Part shown: positions 8,205 through 17,015 of the stretch, one piece after another
Numbering within the stretch: the first letter of the stretch is position 1
Layout of the letters: every line of letters starts with the position of its first letter
Assembly (NCBI RefSeq): GCF_041321095.1
Contig: NZ_JBGGWE010000001.1
Location: 62,001-126,000 of the forward strand
Origin: Fibrella arboris
GTDB lineage: Bacteria > Bacteroidota > Bacteroidia > Cytophagales > Spirosomataceae
Direction: 5' to 3'
Length of the DNA: 64,000 bases
The notes under the pieces: generated by a model
What the model was told of the DNA's origin: nothing
Database searches by the model: none
What the model saw: the letters and a program-made list of their open reading frames with translations, nothing else
Position numbers and translations under genes: made by a program

Positions 8205-9320
8205 TCAATTCATAAATCCAGCGGGTGCTTTCGTGCCGGTTTTCACCCAGGTACGTAGGGCATCGAACGCCTCGCCCGTCTGTTGCGGGGTGAAGTTGCA
8301 ATGCCCCTGCCCGCTCGTATACCTGACCGTAAAGAACTGGTCTTTCCCCTGCTGATGCACCATGTTTTCGAAGTTGACAATCCCGTAAGTGGGCGGGATC
8401 AACTGGTCGTAGATGGTGTGCATGGCCACCACGGGTCGGTTGATGTTACCGGTACGGTCATACTTTTTGAAAAGCCGATCGGGATTAGCCGTAGCGGGCA
8501 GCCGTTCGGCCAACCGGTTCACGGTCAGATCGTCGGGGAAGCCGCTGTAGACGGTATTCGTGTTGTCGAAAGGGTTGCCTTTCGCTTTTTGAGCCAGGTC
8601 ACGCAGGACGTTTTCGTTGAAGAAGAGCGAGAAAGGCAGGTCGGCCAGTTTCAGGTCGAACCGCCGGGCGAAAGCCACTGCCAGTAGTGAGTCCCTGGCC
8701 AGAATAGCCTTGCTGATCTCGGCTGCTCTGGCCACCATGGTCCGCGCGTTCTGTGCCTGATACGGTTTCGTCAGGTCGAAAATGGTGGCCAGTGAGGTAA
8801 CCACCCCCGGAAACAGCCCGTTGAACGTAGCGTACATATCGAACTCCTTGCGGCATTGCAGATATGGCCTACTCGACAGCGGGCAGAGCGGCAGACCGCC
8901 CTGATAATTGGCGCCAAAATTCTCGAGCGTGGCCAGCGTGACCCCTCCGCCCATTGAATGGCCGACCATAAACGTGGTGTCGGGGCGGCCATATTTTTTG
9001 GTGAAAAGCTGGCGCAGCGCTTCGGTATCGTCAACGCCCTGCGCCAGCGCAAAGCCCTGGTATCGATAATCGGACGCGGCAACGGCAAATCCCCGATCCA
9101 GAAACGGCTGCATGCGAAGTAGCCATTCGGGATTTTGACTTTGCCGGGGCCGGGTACCCATAAACTCATAGCCATGCGCATACATGACCAGTTTTCCCCG
9201 CCAGTTCCGGGGGAAGACAATCCGGTAGCTGGCTCCATCAATAGCGCCGGAGTCTACGTTAGCCACAGGCTGGGCCAAGGCTACACCTGTCAAAAAGTAA
9301 AGCAGGAGAAAAATTTTCAT
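8205..9320 (-). CDS. Secreted alpha/beta-hydrolase (esterase-like)
   Basis: 371 aa with a clear signal peptide (MKIFLLLYFLTGVALAQ), so it acts in the periplasm or outside. The alpha/beta-hydrolase nucleophile elbow GHSMGGG follows TTFMVGHS, and a C-terminal GQGHCNFTP supplies a plausible catalytic His. The specific substrate is unknown. Lying between a feruloyl-CoA-synthase-type ligase (27 bases upstream) and malonyl-CoA synthetase, it could release hydroxycinnamate or malonate from plant esters; that is inference. Two of its cysteines (LPLCPLSSR and LQCRKEF) could form a disulfide, in keeping with export. Confidence 0.75.
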   Translation of the reverse strand: MKIFLLLYFLTGVALAQPVANVDSGAIDGASYRIVFPRNWRGKLVMYAHGYEFMGTRPRQSQNPEWLLRMQPFLDRGFAVAASDYRYQGFALAQGVDDTEALRQLFTKKYGRPDTTFMVGHSMGGGVTLATLENFGANYQGGLPLCPLSSRPYLQCRKEFDMYATFNGLFPGVVTSLATIFDLTKPYQAQNARTMVARAAEISKAILARDSLLAVAFARRFDLKLADLPFSLFFNENVLRDLAQKAKGNPFDNTNTVYSGFPDDLTVNRLAERLPATANPDRLFKKYDRTGNINRPVVAMHTIYDQLIPPTYGIVNFENMVHQQGKDQFFTVRYTSGQGHCNFTPQQTGEAFDALRTWVKTGTKAPAGFMN

Positions 9321-9347
9321 GGTCAGGTAGCGAGGGAGATTAGAGTT

Positions 9348-11138
9348 TCAGGCATACAGTTGGGCCACCACTGCCGCCCGATGGAGTAGTACGGCACGCT
9401 GGTTCAGCGACCCTTTATCGGTGATCTCGCCCAGATCGATTGAAGGCGGGTCAAGGGCTATCACGGCTTTGGCAACGCGGCTGGCGCTGCCCGTAGCGGT
9501 TTCCTCCAGTTGCCGAAGCAGCGACTCCACGTACCTGGCTACCGTTTCGTGCCGGAACACCTCAAGGCTGGGTACGTTGGCGGGCAGGTTGGCGAGCGAT
9601 CGGCAGGCATCGGGATTCAGGAACAGAATAGCCCCCACAAAAGCCTGATCAAGGCCGGTGATCACGGCGTCCTGCACAACGGGTGAACCCGCCGCCAGAA
9701 TGCTGGCTTTCACCAGGCCCACATTTACCCAGGTGCCGGTCGATAGTTTGAAATCTTCGGCAATGCGGCCATCAAACAGCAGGCCTTTGTCGGGGTCGGT
9801 ATCATCCAGAAACCGCACGGCATCGCCCGTTTTATAGTATCCGTCCTCGTCGAATGCCTGTGCGGTGGCTGCTGGATTGCGCCAGTAGCCGGGCGTTACG
9901 TTGGGGGCCTTGTAGCGGGCTTCCAGTTTATCGCCGTTTGGCACCAGTCTCACGTTCATGTCGGCCACCGGCACCCCCAGCAAGCCCGAAAAGCTACCCG
10001 GCCAGGCCGCAAACATGGCCGACGGCCCCGATTCAGTGCAGCCAAGGCCGGTGATGATCGGTACGTTCCGGCCCGTTGTTTCTTGGCAAAGCTGCTCCAG
10101 CCGTGTCCAGATGGGTTGCGCCAGGCTGGCTCCGGCGTAGAAGAAAAAGCGCAGATTTTTAAAGAATGATTCGCGCAGATGGGCATCCGCTTCCAGGTAC
10201 GGCAACAGCATATCGAAGCCCTTGGGTACGTTGAAATAAGCCGTCGGTGATAGTTCGCGCAGGTTCCGCACGGTGGTTTGAATGCCCGCTGCCGTTGGCT
10301 TTCCATCGTCGATATACAGAACGCCGCCATTATACAGCGCCATGCCTACGTTATGATTGCCGCCGAAGGTGTGGTTCCAGGGAAGCCAGTCGACAAAGAC
10401 GGGGGGGGCGGCCTGAAGGCACGGAAAGGCCTGCGTGATCTGCTGCAAATTGGCGCACCACATCTGCTGGGTGTTGATCACCCCTTTGGGCAGGCCCGTT
10501 GACCCTGATGTAAACAGGATTTTGGCCACCGTATCTGCCCCGACCGCCGCAAATGCCGCATCGACGGCGCTGGTTGGCTGGGTCGTGAGCAGGTCCGCAA
10601 ATACCTCGCCGGCGGTGAGAATGGTTGCCTCGGGGAACAGCTCTTTGCTTCGCTGCAACGCGTTGGCATACACACGGCCATCCTGCGCAAACACCAGTTT
10701 CGGGGTCATCAGCTTCAGGCAGTGAACCAGCTTACCGAAGTCGGTGGATACCAGCGAGTAAGCGGGCGAAATGGGCGAGTAGGGCATGCCGACGTGTAGG
10801 GACGCCAGCGCCAGCAGGGCATGTTCAAGGCTGTTTTCCGACAGGATGACCAGGGTATCGTCGGGACCAAAGTTCAGGTTCAGCAGGTACTGGGCCAGCG
10901 AACGTACCTGACTGAGGGTATCGGCGTAGGTCATCACCTGCCACTCGCCGGCAGCATGCCGACGGGCCATAAAGGGCGCGTCGGGCGTTTGGGTGGCCCA
11001 ATGCACCAGTTTTTCGGTCAGCTTTTCGGGAAAACTGGCCAACGGCTGATCGAGGACGAGGTGAATCGACCCATCGGGGAGGCTGGTTTTTCGGGTGGCT
11101 CGCGGCCCGAAGGGGTTGTAATTCGCTGACATAGGCAT
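9348..11138 (-). CDS. fcs: Feruloyl-CoA synthase-type acyl-CoA ligase
   Basis: 596 aa, the length of the feruloyl-CoA synthase family and longer than ordinary acyl-CoA ligases. The ATP-binding motif ILFTSGSTGLPKGV is at 207-220, the family-typical FVDWLPWNHTFGGNHN follows, and the adenylate-binding ITGLGCTESGP and YYKTGDAVRF motifs are present. It should activate ferulate, p-coumarate or a similar aromatic acid to its CoA thioester. The crotonase encoded 35 bases upstream would act on that product. ATG at 11138 was used; a second ATG lies two codons downstream. Confidence 0.85.
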   Translation of the reverse strand: MPMSANYNPFGPRATRKTSLPDGSIHLVLDQPLASFPEKLTEKLVHWATQTPDAPFMARRHAAGEWQVMTYADTLSQVRSLAQYLLNLNFGPDDTLVILSENSLEHALLALASLHVGMPYSPISPAYSLVSTDFGKLVHCLKLMTPKLVFAQDGRVYANALQRSKELFPEATILTAGEVFADLLTTQPTSAVDAAFAAVGADTVAKILFTSGSTGLPKGVINTQQMWCANLQQITQAFPCLQAAPPVFVDWLPWNHTFGGNHNVGMALYNGGVLYIDDGKPTAAGIQTTVRNLRELSPTAYFNVPKGFDMLLPYLEADAHLRESFFKNLRFFFYAGASLAQPIWTRLEQLCQETTGRNVPIITGLGCTESGPSAMFAAWPGSFSGLLGVPVADMNVRLVPNGDKLEARYKAPNVTPGYWRNPAATAQAFDEDGYYKTGDAVRFLDDTDPDKGLLFDGRIAEDFKLSTGTWVNVGLVKASILAAGSPVVQDAVITGLDQAFVGAILFLNPDACRSLANLPANVPSLEVFRHETVARYVESLLRQLEETATGSASRVAKAVIALDPPSIDLGEITDKGSLNQRAVLLHRAAVVAQLYA

Positions 11139-11173
11139 GGCTAAACGTCGGTGAGTGGCCGATCAGAGGTTGG

Positions 11174-11935
11174 TTAGGGCTGTCCTACTTTCGTGCTCCG
11201 GCCTTCCAGAAAATCACGAAGGCGGGCTTTGGCTTCGGGGGCGTCCTGGGCAATAGCTGCCGTGAGCGATTCCATCATCAGCCCCTGCTCCTGCCCCGAA
11301 TCCACAATCCTTGGCAACACGTGCAGAAGGGCATAGTTGGTCATTTCGGCATTGGAAGCCACTTTCTGAGCCAGTTCCAGCCCTTTTTCCAGCCCTTTGC
11401 CTGTCTCGACCACATACTGCGACAGCCCAACGGCCATGCCTTCGTCGGCGGCATATACGCGGCCGGTCAGCATCATATCGGTCATGCGGGCCAGGCCAAT
11501 CAGCCTGGGTACACGCACCGAAGCGCCCCCGCCCACGAAAATGCCCCGCTGCCCTTCGGGCAGGGCGTAGACAGTTGACTGCTCGGCCACCCGAATGTGG
11601 CAGGCGCTGGCCAACTCAAGTCCGCCGCCCACGCAGGCGCCGTGCAACACCGCCACAACGGGCACCGTACCAAACTGGATTCGATCAAGAGCACGATGCC
11701 ACATCCTTGAATGATGCAGCCCCTCTACCACGGTCCGTTCCTGTAATTCAGACAGATCGAGCCCGGCGCAGAAATGGAGCCCTTCGCCGTACAGTACCGC
11801 GCAGGTCACCCCGGCGGGAATGGCCGAGAATACGGCTTCTAGCGCCAGAACAAGCGCGTCGTTGATGGCATTTCGCTTCTCAGGGCGGTTTAGTTTTACA
11901 AGAAGAATAGGTCCCTGCTGCTCAGTCTGTACCAT
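11174..11935 (-). CDS. Crotonase-family enoyl-CoA hydratase/lyase
   Basis: 253 aa. The oxyanion-hole segments HFCAGLDLSEL (54-64) and HGACVGGGLELASAC (98-112) are clear. Both acidic residues of classical crotonase are kept: Glu107 in GGGLELAS and Glu127 in LPEGQRG. In the context of a feruloyl-CoA synthase, the likely role is hydration and possibly retro-aldol cleavage of hydroxycinnamoyl-CoA to an aromatic aldehyde plus acetyl-CoA. It is not an obvious orthologue of the well-studied Ech hydratase-lyases, so simple hydratase activity is equally possible. A 158-base gap with no gene lies upstream. Confidence 0.75.
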   Translation of the reverse strand: MVQTEQQGPILLVKLNRPEKRNAINDALVLALEAVFSAIPAGVTCAVLYGEGLHFCAGLDLSELQERTVVEGLHHSRMWHRALDRIQFGTVPVVAVLHGACVGGGLELASACHIRVAEQSTVYALPEGQRGIFVGGGASVRVPRLIGLARMTDMMLTGRVYAADEGMAVGLSQYVVETGKGLEKGLELAQKVASNAEMTNYALLHVLPRIVDSGQEQGLMMESLTAAIAQDAPEAKARLRDFLEGRSTKVGQP

Positions 11936-12094
11936 ATTTTATAACTCAAGATACTGATTATCAATAGCATTCCATTTGGCAAGCTTGGTTTAGCCAGGCT
12001 TCGCGTGCGGTGGGTTGCCTGCGCGTTGCCGGTTGCTGATGCCAGGCCTATCTCACAAGCTCAACGCCCCATCTGTCAATCAACTACAGGCATA

Positions 12095-13438
12095 CTACAC
12101 CTGAGCATTCAGAACAGCAGTATGCTGGTCAGCCATGGCGCGTCGGTAGGGTTTCAGCGCCAGCATGCCTAACAGCAGGCCGATGCCGCCGCCAATTGCG
12201 TAGAGCAGCACCAGCGAGTAGCGGATCATCTGTTCGTCGTGGAAAAGAAAATCGGTGAACAGAGCCACCAGGGTTGGGCCGAGGCCAATGCCAATTAAAT
12301 TCAGGATGAACAAATAAATGGCCGACGCCAGACCACGTACCTGATTGGGCATCAGCTCCTGAATGGCGGCCGCCGCCGCACCAAACGGGCAGGCAAGCCC
12401 GAAAATGGGCATGGCCATGGCCAGCAAAGCCCATTCGGCCCGAGGCAGCAACGGAATAAAAAAACTGGCCAGCGCCAGCACACCACTGAGCACCCCCACC
12501 CGCAGCCGACCGTCGGTATGGCCTTCTTTGGTCAGTTTATCGGCGTACCAGCCGCCAAAAAGTACGCCCAACAGCGAGGCGCAAATGGTCACCAGGCCGT
12601 AGAATGCGCCGGCGCGGGGAATTTCCCAGCCGTAGGTGCGGGCAATGAAGGTGGGCACCCAGGCATTGCACCCGTAATTGATCAGCGCCTGGCAGGCGGT
12701 GGCAAAGCAGATGAGCAGGTACGCGGTCCGGTAGCGGAAAATGAGTACCAGCGACTCAGCAAACGAAAGACGGGCGGTTTGACCGGCCACCTGCAACGTG
12801 CTGGTGCGCCGGGGCTCGCGGATCGTCAACAGCAGCAACCCAATGAGCAGGCCGGGAAGGCCAACGTAGAAAAACAGGAGTTGCCAGGGGTAGATCTGGC
12901 CAACGATCGGTACCGTGACCAGGCCGGTGGCGGGCAGTTTCGCCACAATGCCCGAGCCAATGAGCGTTGCCAATCCCGACCCCAGAAAAATGCCCATCGA
13001 AAAGATACTCAGGGCCGTTGCCAGCTGCTTCCTGGGGAACAGGTCGGCAATCATGGAAAAGGCCGATGGCGACAGGGTGGCTTCCCCCACGCCAACGCCC
13101 ATTCGGGCCAGGAAAAACTGCGAATAGGTACGTATGCCACCGCATAACACCGTCATCAGGCTCCAGATAGTGATGCCACCAATAACGATGTTGCGACGGG
13201 TGTAGCGGTCGGCCAGCCGCCCGATAAGCATTCCGAAAAGGGTGTAGAACAGGGCAAAGCTCAGGCCCATCAGCAGGCTCATCTGCGTATCGGAGAGGTG
13301 CAGATCGTGTTTGATGGGCTTCACCAGCAGGCTAAGCACCTGCCGGTCAATAAACGACGAAATATTGGCCAGGGTCAGCAGCGCCACCACGTACCAGGCG
13401 TAGCGCACCGACGGTGTTGGGTCGTTGGCGGTCATCAT
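12095..13438 (-). CDS. MFS transporter (spinster-like; aromatic acid or drug uptake)
   Basis: 447 aa with twelve predicted membrane segments. The N-terminus (YAWYVVALLTLANISSFIDR) and the loop GRLADRYTRRNIVIGG carry the MFS signature between helices 2 and 3. The closest recognisable group is the spinster-like branch, often found in catabolic operons. Cargo is inferred from context to be an aromatic or hydroaromatic acid. Its start overlaps the stop of the DUF3237 gene, so it is co-transcribed. Confidence 0.8.
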   Translation of the reverse strand: MMTANDPTPSVRYAWYVVALLTLANISSFIDRQVLSLLVKPIKHDLHLSDTQMSLLMGLSFALFYTLFGMLIGRLADRYTRRNIVIGGITIWSLMTVLCGGIRTYSQFFLARMGVGVGEATLSPSAFSMIADLFPRKQLATALSIFSMGIFLGSGLATLIGSGIVAKLPATGLVTVPIVGQIYPWQLLFFYVGLPGLLIGLLLLTIREPRRTSTLQVAGQTARLSFAESLVLIFRYRTAYLLICFATACQALINYGCNAWVPTFIARTYGWEIPRAGAFYGLVTICASLLGVLFGGWYADKLTKEGHTDGRLRVGVLSGVLALASFFIPLLPRAEWALLAMAMPIFGLACPFGAAAAAIQELMPNQVRGLASAIYLFILNLIGIGLGPTLVALFTDFLFHDEQMIRYSLVLLYAIGGGIGLLLGMLALKPYRRAMADQHTAVLNAQV

Positions 13439-13977
13439 AGCATCTTCCAGACCTGGATGATAACGCCACCAGCATTACGGATACCTTTGGCCACAAACAG
13501 CGTTTTGGTAAGCCAGTCGTATTTACCGGGCGGGGTTTCAAACGATGGCACGGCCCGAAAGTAGTACTCCGATGCCGCTACCTGCTCGCCACGGGCAATG
13601 CGGGCAGCTACGTCGGGCGTGGCCACGCGAATCCCTTTGTTGTTGACGTAGATCAGCGTGCTGTCATCAGTTCTGAGCGTGTAGAGGGCGTTCAGTTCGG
13701 TGGTACCGTCTTTCCTGACTACCTGCCAGTCGGCCCCGCCATTGATGATGGTGCCCCGCATGTTTGGGCCACTGAACGTCCCCCCCGTAATCGGGATAAT
13801 GCGCCGGGTGCCGTGTGGCGTTTCGCCTACCGTCAGGGCGGGCGCAATAGCGACGGTCAATTCACAGACAAACTCCAGTTTTGGGGCTTCGGGAGACGAT
13901 TGCGCCCGCAGGTACGTGCCGCTCAAGCCAACCAAAAGCCCAGCCAGCGCCAGTTGACAATACATTGTTTTTTTCAT
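13435..13977 (-). CDS. Exported DUF3237 protein
   Basis: 180 aa from ATG at 13977, chosen because MKKTMYCQLALAGLLVGLSG starts a clean signal peptide ending near AQS. The in-frame start at 14067 would overlap the MetE-like gene and hide the signal. The body (LEFVCELTVAIAPALTVGET, GGTFSGPNMRGTIINGGADW, ASEYYFRAVPSFET) matches DUF3237, a beta-barrel family of unknown activity that often occurs in catabolic clusters. It may be a periplasmic binding or isomerase-type protein; no catalytic residues can be named. Confidence 0.75.
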   Translation of the reverse strand: MKKTMYCQLALAGLLVGLSGTYLRAQSSPEAPKLEFVCELTVAIAPALTVGETPHGTRRIIPITGGTFSGPNMRGTIINGGADWQVVRKDGTTELNALYTLRTDDSTLIYVNNKGIRVATPDVAARIARGEQVAASEYYFRAVPSFETPPGKYDWLTKTLFVAKGIRNAGGVIIQVWKML

Positions 13978-14051
13978 GTGATACGGTTGGGGGGTATGTA
14001 TAAGCAGACGCCCCAGCGGCCGGAAATTAGGCCGCTGGGGTCTACGGATCA

Positions 14052-15158
14052 TCAGGCCGTTCCCCACACACTGACGGCCGTGTTGACCACCAGTTCCAGT
14101 TTACGCCACTGGTCGTCCTGGGTCAGGTCGTTGCCGTGGTGGGTCGATGAAAACCCGCACTGCGGACTCACGCACATATTCTCGAGCGGCATATAGCGGG
14201 CGGCTTCGTCGATGCGCTTGCGCAGGTCATCCAGTGATTCCAGCTCCCGCAGCTTCGACGACACGATGCCGAGAACGACCATTTTATTGTCGGGCACGAA
14301 CCGCAACGGCGCAAAATCACCACTACGCTCATCGTCATACTCCAGAAAATAAGCATCTACGTTGATCGCGTTGAACAGAATCTCGGCTACGGGCTCATAC
14401 CCTCCTTCGGCAAACCAGGTGCTGCGGTAGTTACCCCGGCACAGGTGAATGCCCACCGTCAGGTCGTCGGGCCGTCCGTCGATAACCGAGTTGATGAGTG
14501 CCGCGTAGGTACGTGGCAGTTCGTTCGGGTCTTCGCCCCGGTCGGCTGCCGCTGCCCGCATATTCGGGTCGCAGAGGTAAGCCAGGTTGGTATCGTCGAG
14601 TTGCAGGTAGCGCAATCCAGCCTTGTAGAGGTGATCGATTTCCTGCCGGTAAGCCGCCGCGAGGTCATGAAAGAACACCTCCATGTCGGGATACGAGGCT
14701 ATATCGATCGATTTGCGCCCGCCCCGAAAGTGCACCATCGTGGGCGAGGGAATCGACACCTTGGGCGTCTGGCTCACCACCGATTTCAGGAACTCGAAGT
14801 CGGCAACCTGGATGTCTTTGGTATGGCTGAGTTTACCCGTTACGCTCAACCTGGGGGGCGTGAATCCGTCTTCGGCCACTTTGGCGTGCGGGTTCGCTTC
14901 AATGCCGCCCGTTACCGTAACGCCAGCCAGTTCTTTCAGGAAATCGAGGTGGAAATAATCGCGCCGGAACTCACCGTCGGTGATCGATTTCATCCCTGTC
15001 GATTCCAGTTTTTTAACCGTTTCGGCAATGGCGACGTCTTCAATAGCACGCAGTTCGGCGGCCGGGATTTCGCCCTTTTTCCACTGCTGACGGTTTTCTT
15101 TTACGCTGGCAGGCCGTAATAAACTGCCCACGTGGTCGGCTCTGAAAGGAGGGGTCAT
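14052..15158 (-). CDS. MetE C-terminal-like (cobalamin-independent methyltransferase family) protein
   Basis: 368 aa, about the size of the C-terminal half of MetE (YxjG/YxjH type), with the N-terminal FRADHVGSLLRP and the motifs SITDGEFRRDYF, LQLDDTNLAYL, VGIHLCRGN and CVSPQCGFSS. His and Cys in the last two are candidate zinc ligands. Classical family members move a methyl group to homocysteine. Standing alone in an aromatic-catabolism operon, it might accept a methyl group released from a methoxylated aromatic such as ferulate or vanillate, but this is inference. It lies 29 bases downstream of an SDR gene. Confidence 0.75.
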   Translation of the reverse strand: MTPPFRADHVGSLLRPASVKENRQQWKKGEIPAAELRAIEDVAIAETVKKLESTGMKSITDGEFRRDYFHLDFLKELAGVTVTGGIEANPHAKVAEDGFTPPRLSVTGKLSHTKDIQVADFEFLKSVVSQTPKVSIPSPTMVHFRGGRKSIDIASYPDMEVFFHDLAAAYRQEIDHLYKAGLRYLQLDDTNLAYLCDPNMRAAAADRGEDPNELPRTYAALINSVIDGRPDDLTVGIHLCRGNYRSTWFAEGGYEPVAEILFNAINVDAYFLEYDDERSGDFAPLRFVPDNKMVVLGIVSSKLRELESLDDLRKRIDEAARYMPLENMCVSPQCGFSSTHHGNDLTQDDQWRKLELVVNTAVSVWGTA

Positions 15159-15187
15159 GGTACGGGTTCGGGGTTTTGACTTGAGGG

Positions 15188-15961
15188 TTAAGCAAAAGCG
15201 CCGCCGTCGACGGGTAGCGCGTGGCCGGTCATGAAGGTGGCTTCATCAGAACAAAGCCACAGAGCCACGTCGGCTACTTCGTGGGGTTGCCCCATTCGTT
15301 TCATGGCCTGGTAGTTAATGGCTTTTTCACGCGCTTCGGGGTCATAAGCCAGTTTTCGACGCCCTTCCAGGAGCATCGGCGTTTCGATAGCCGTTGGACA
15401 AAGGGCGTTTATTCGGATGTTTCTGGTGGCGTATTCAATAGCAGCTGTCCGGGTTATTCCCACAACGCCATGCTTGGAGGCCGCGTAAGGAACGTTTTCG
15501 GGTTGGCCCCGCAAACCAGCCGCCGATGCAATGTTGACAATGGCCCCACCGCCCTGTTTAAGCATTTGAGCCAGTTGACTTTTCACACAGTACCAGGTTC
15601 CAGTCAGGTTTACAGCTACCATTTGTAACCAGGCATCTTCGGGGTAGTCATGCGTGGGGCGTGATAGGGTGCCGGCAATACCGGCGCTGTTCACCGCACA
15701 ATCGAGCCGGCCAAACGTATCAACGGCTACCAACACCATCTGCTCAACCTGTGCCCGGCTGGCAATGTCGACGGGAACAAAAATGCCTTTTCCACCCAGT
15801 TTGTGTAGGTCAGCCACTGTTTTTTTACCGGCTTCCGGGTTCAGTTCGGCCACTACCACTTTGGCTCCTTCACGGGCAAAAGACAAGGCCGTGGCCCGAC
15901 CAATACCCGAACCGGCGCCTGTCACCAGGCAAACTTTATCTGCAAATCTGTTTCGGCTCAT
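15188..15961 (-). CDS. SDR-family oxidoreductase
   Basis: 257 aa classical short-chain dehydrogenase: cofactor motif GAGSGIGRA near 17-25, NSAGI (the NAG motif variant), catalytic Ser in IVNIASAAGL and YAASK for Tyr-Lys, and a C-terminal GHALPVDGGAF. It probably oxidises a secondary alcohol intermediate with NAD(P). It sits between the lactonase and the MetE-like gene with 11- and 29-base gaps. The substrate cannot be told from sequence. Confidence 0.85.
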   Translation of the reverse strand: MSRNRFADKVCLVTGAGSGIGRATALSFAREGAKVVVAELNPEAGKKTVADLHKLGGKGIFVPVDIASRAQVEQMVLVAVDTFGRLDCAVNSAGIAGTLSRPTHDYPEDAWLQMVAVNLTGTWYCVKSQLAQMLKQGGGAIVNIASAAGLRGQPENVPYAASKHGVVGITRTAAIEYATRNIRINALCPTAIETPMLLEGRRKLAYDPEAREKAINYQAMKRMGQPHEVADVALWLCSDEATFMTGHALPVDGGAFA

Positions 15962-15972
15962 GGTTGGTGTTG

Positions 15973-17013
15973 TTACCAGTGCATCATGGGTTGACCAGGC
16001 ACGGGGCTTCGGAAATAAGGAATGCTGGTACCACGCAGGCTACCGAGGTAAACGGTTTGCAAATCAGGGCCCCCAAATGTCAGACTGGCCATCCAGGGGG
16101 CCAGCGTACCGTGCGTTGCGCTGAGGATTTCCGGCGTCAACGTACCTGCTTCAAACTGGCTGAGCAGTCGTTTTTTGGTGTCGGGCTGGCTATCATCAAG
16201 CAGGGTCAGCAGCTCACCATCGGGGGTTAGGGCAATGAGTTCGTCTGTGAAGATCAGTGTGATCCACAGGTTTCCGAACGCGTCGAACGCGAAGCCGTCC
16301 GGGAAACCGCCGAGGCTTTCAGGGCCATACGTTTCGCGGTCGGTTAAGGAGCCGTCGGGTTGAAGCCGCAGGCGGGAAATTTTATGGCCGGTGCTTTCAA
16401 CTACATACAACCATTCTTCTGCCGGATCGAACCGGATTTCGTTGGTCCCACAAAAGCCATCAGCCGCAATCCGTACCCCTTTCTCGTCCATTACGGCAAC
16501 GTACCCATCAGTAGCTCTGGTGGTTAACTGCCTGGTCCAGGGCTGGGTGCGGGTCGTTACCGAAAACCAGGTACGTCCTTTCGAGTCACGCAGCGGAAAG
16601 TTGGCTTTACCCAACGGCCGACCATCGATCTCGGTGCAAAGCGTGGTCAGGTGGCCGTCGCGAGTCATCTGCTCAATGGCGTCGGTGCCCCAGTTGGCCA
16701 TCAGAAAATCGCCGTTGGTGCTAAAACAAAGGCCATTAGGAAGCGATCCCTGCGCCTGTACGTACCGATTCTCGAAGGAAGTACCGTTCCCCCTGCCGGC
16801 CTCACCAGACAGCTCCGTAAAGGGCGTGATAAGCTGTTGCGATCCGTCGGGGCGCAGGCGCATCACACCGCCCCGCGCATCGGCCGTCCAGATGGTGCCA
16901 TCGCGTTCGGCCAATATGCATTCCGGGCGTTGCAGATCGTGACCAAGAAACTGGATCGTTTCCCGGTCAACTTGCCAGCCTTTCAGCGGATTTATCTGGT
17001 GTTCACTCCGCAT
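15973..17013 (-). CDS. SMP-30/gluconolactonase-type hydrolase
   Basis: 346 aa from ATG at 17013 (MRSEHQINPLKGWQV), two bases after the stop of the upstream FAD monooxygenase. A start 33 codons earlier would overlap that gene and was rejected. The beta-propeller signatures of the SMP-30/Gnl/LRE family are visible: RPECILAERDGTIWTADARG, LPNGLCFSTNGDFLMANWG, GTNEIRFDPAEEWLYVVEST and GFPDGFAFDAFGNLWI. Family members are metal-dependent lactonases. Here it may open a lactone formed after hydroxylation or ring cleavage. Confidence 0.82.
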   Translation of the reverse strand: MRSEHQINPLKGWQVDRETIQFLGHDLQRPECILAERDGTIWTADARGGVMRLRPDGSQQLITPFTELSGEAGRGNGTSFENRYVQAQGSLPNGLCFSTNGDFLMANWGTDAIEQMTRDGHLTTLCTEIDGRPLGKANFPLRDSKGRTWFSVTTRTQPWTRQLTTRATDGYVAVMDEKGVRIAADGFCGTNEIRFDPAEEWLYVVESTGHKISRLRLQPDGSLTDRETYGPESLGGFPDGFAFDAFGNLWITLIFTDELIALTPDGELLTLLDDSQPDTKKRLLSQFEAGTLTPEILSATHGTLAPWMASLTFGGPDLQTVYLGSLRGTSIPYFRSPVPGQPMMHW

Positions 17014-17015
17014 GA

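Noticed and set aside
11936..12094. Possible inverted repeat in the gap before the crotonase gene
   Set aside because: GC-rich pieces such as GCTTCGCGTGCGG resemble other gaps, but the arms do not pair well enough to claim a hairpin.
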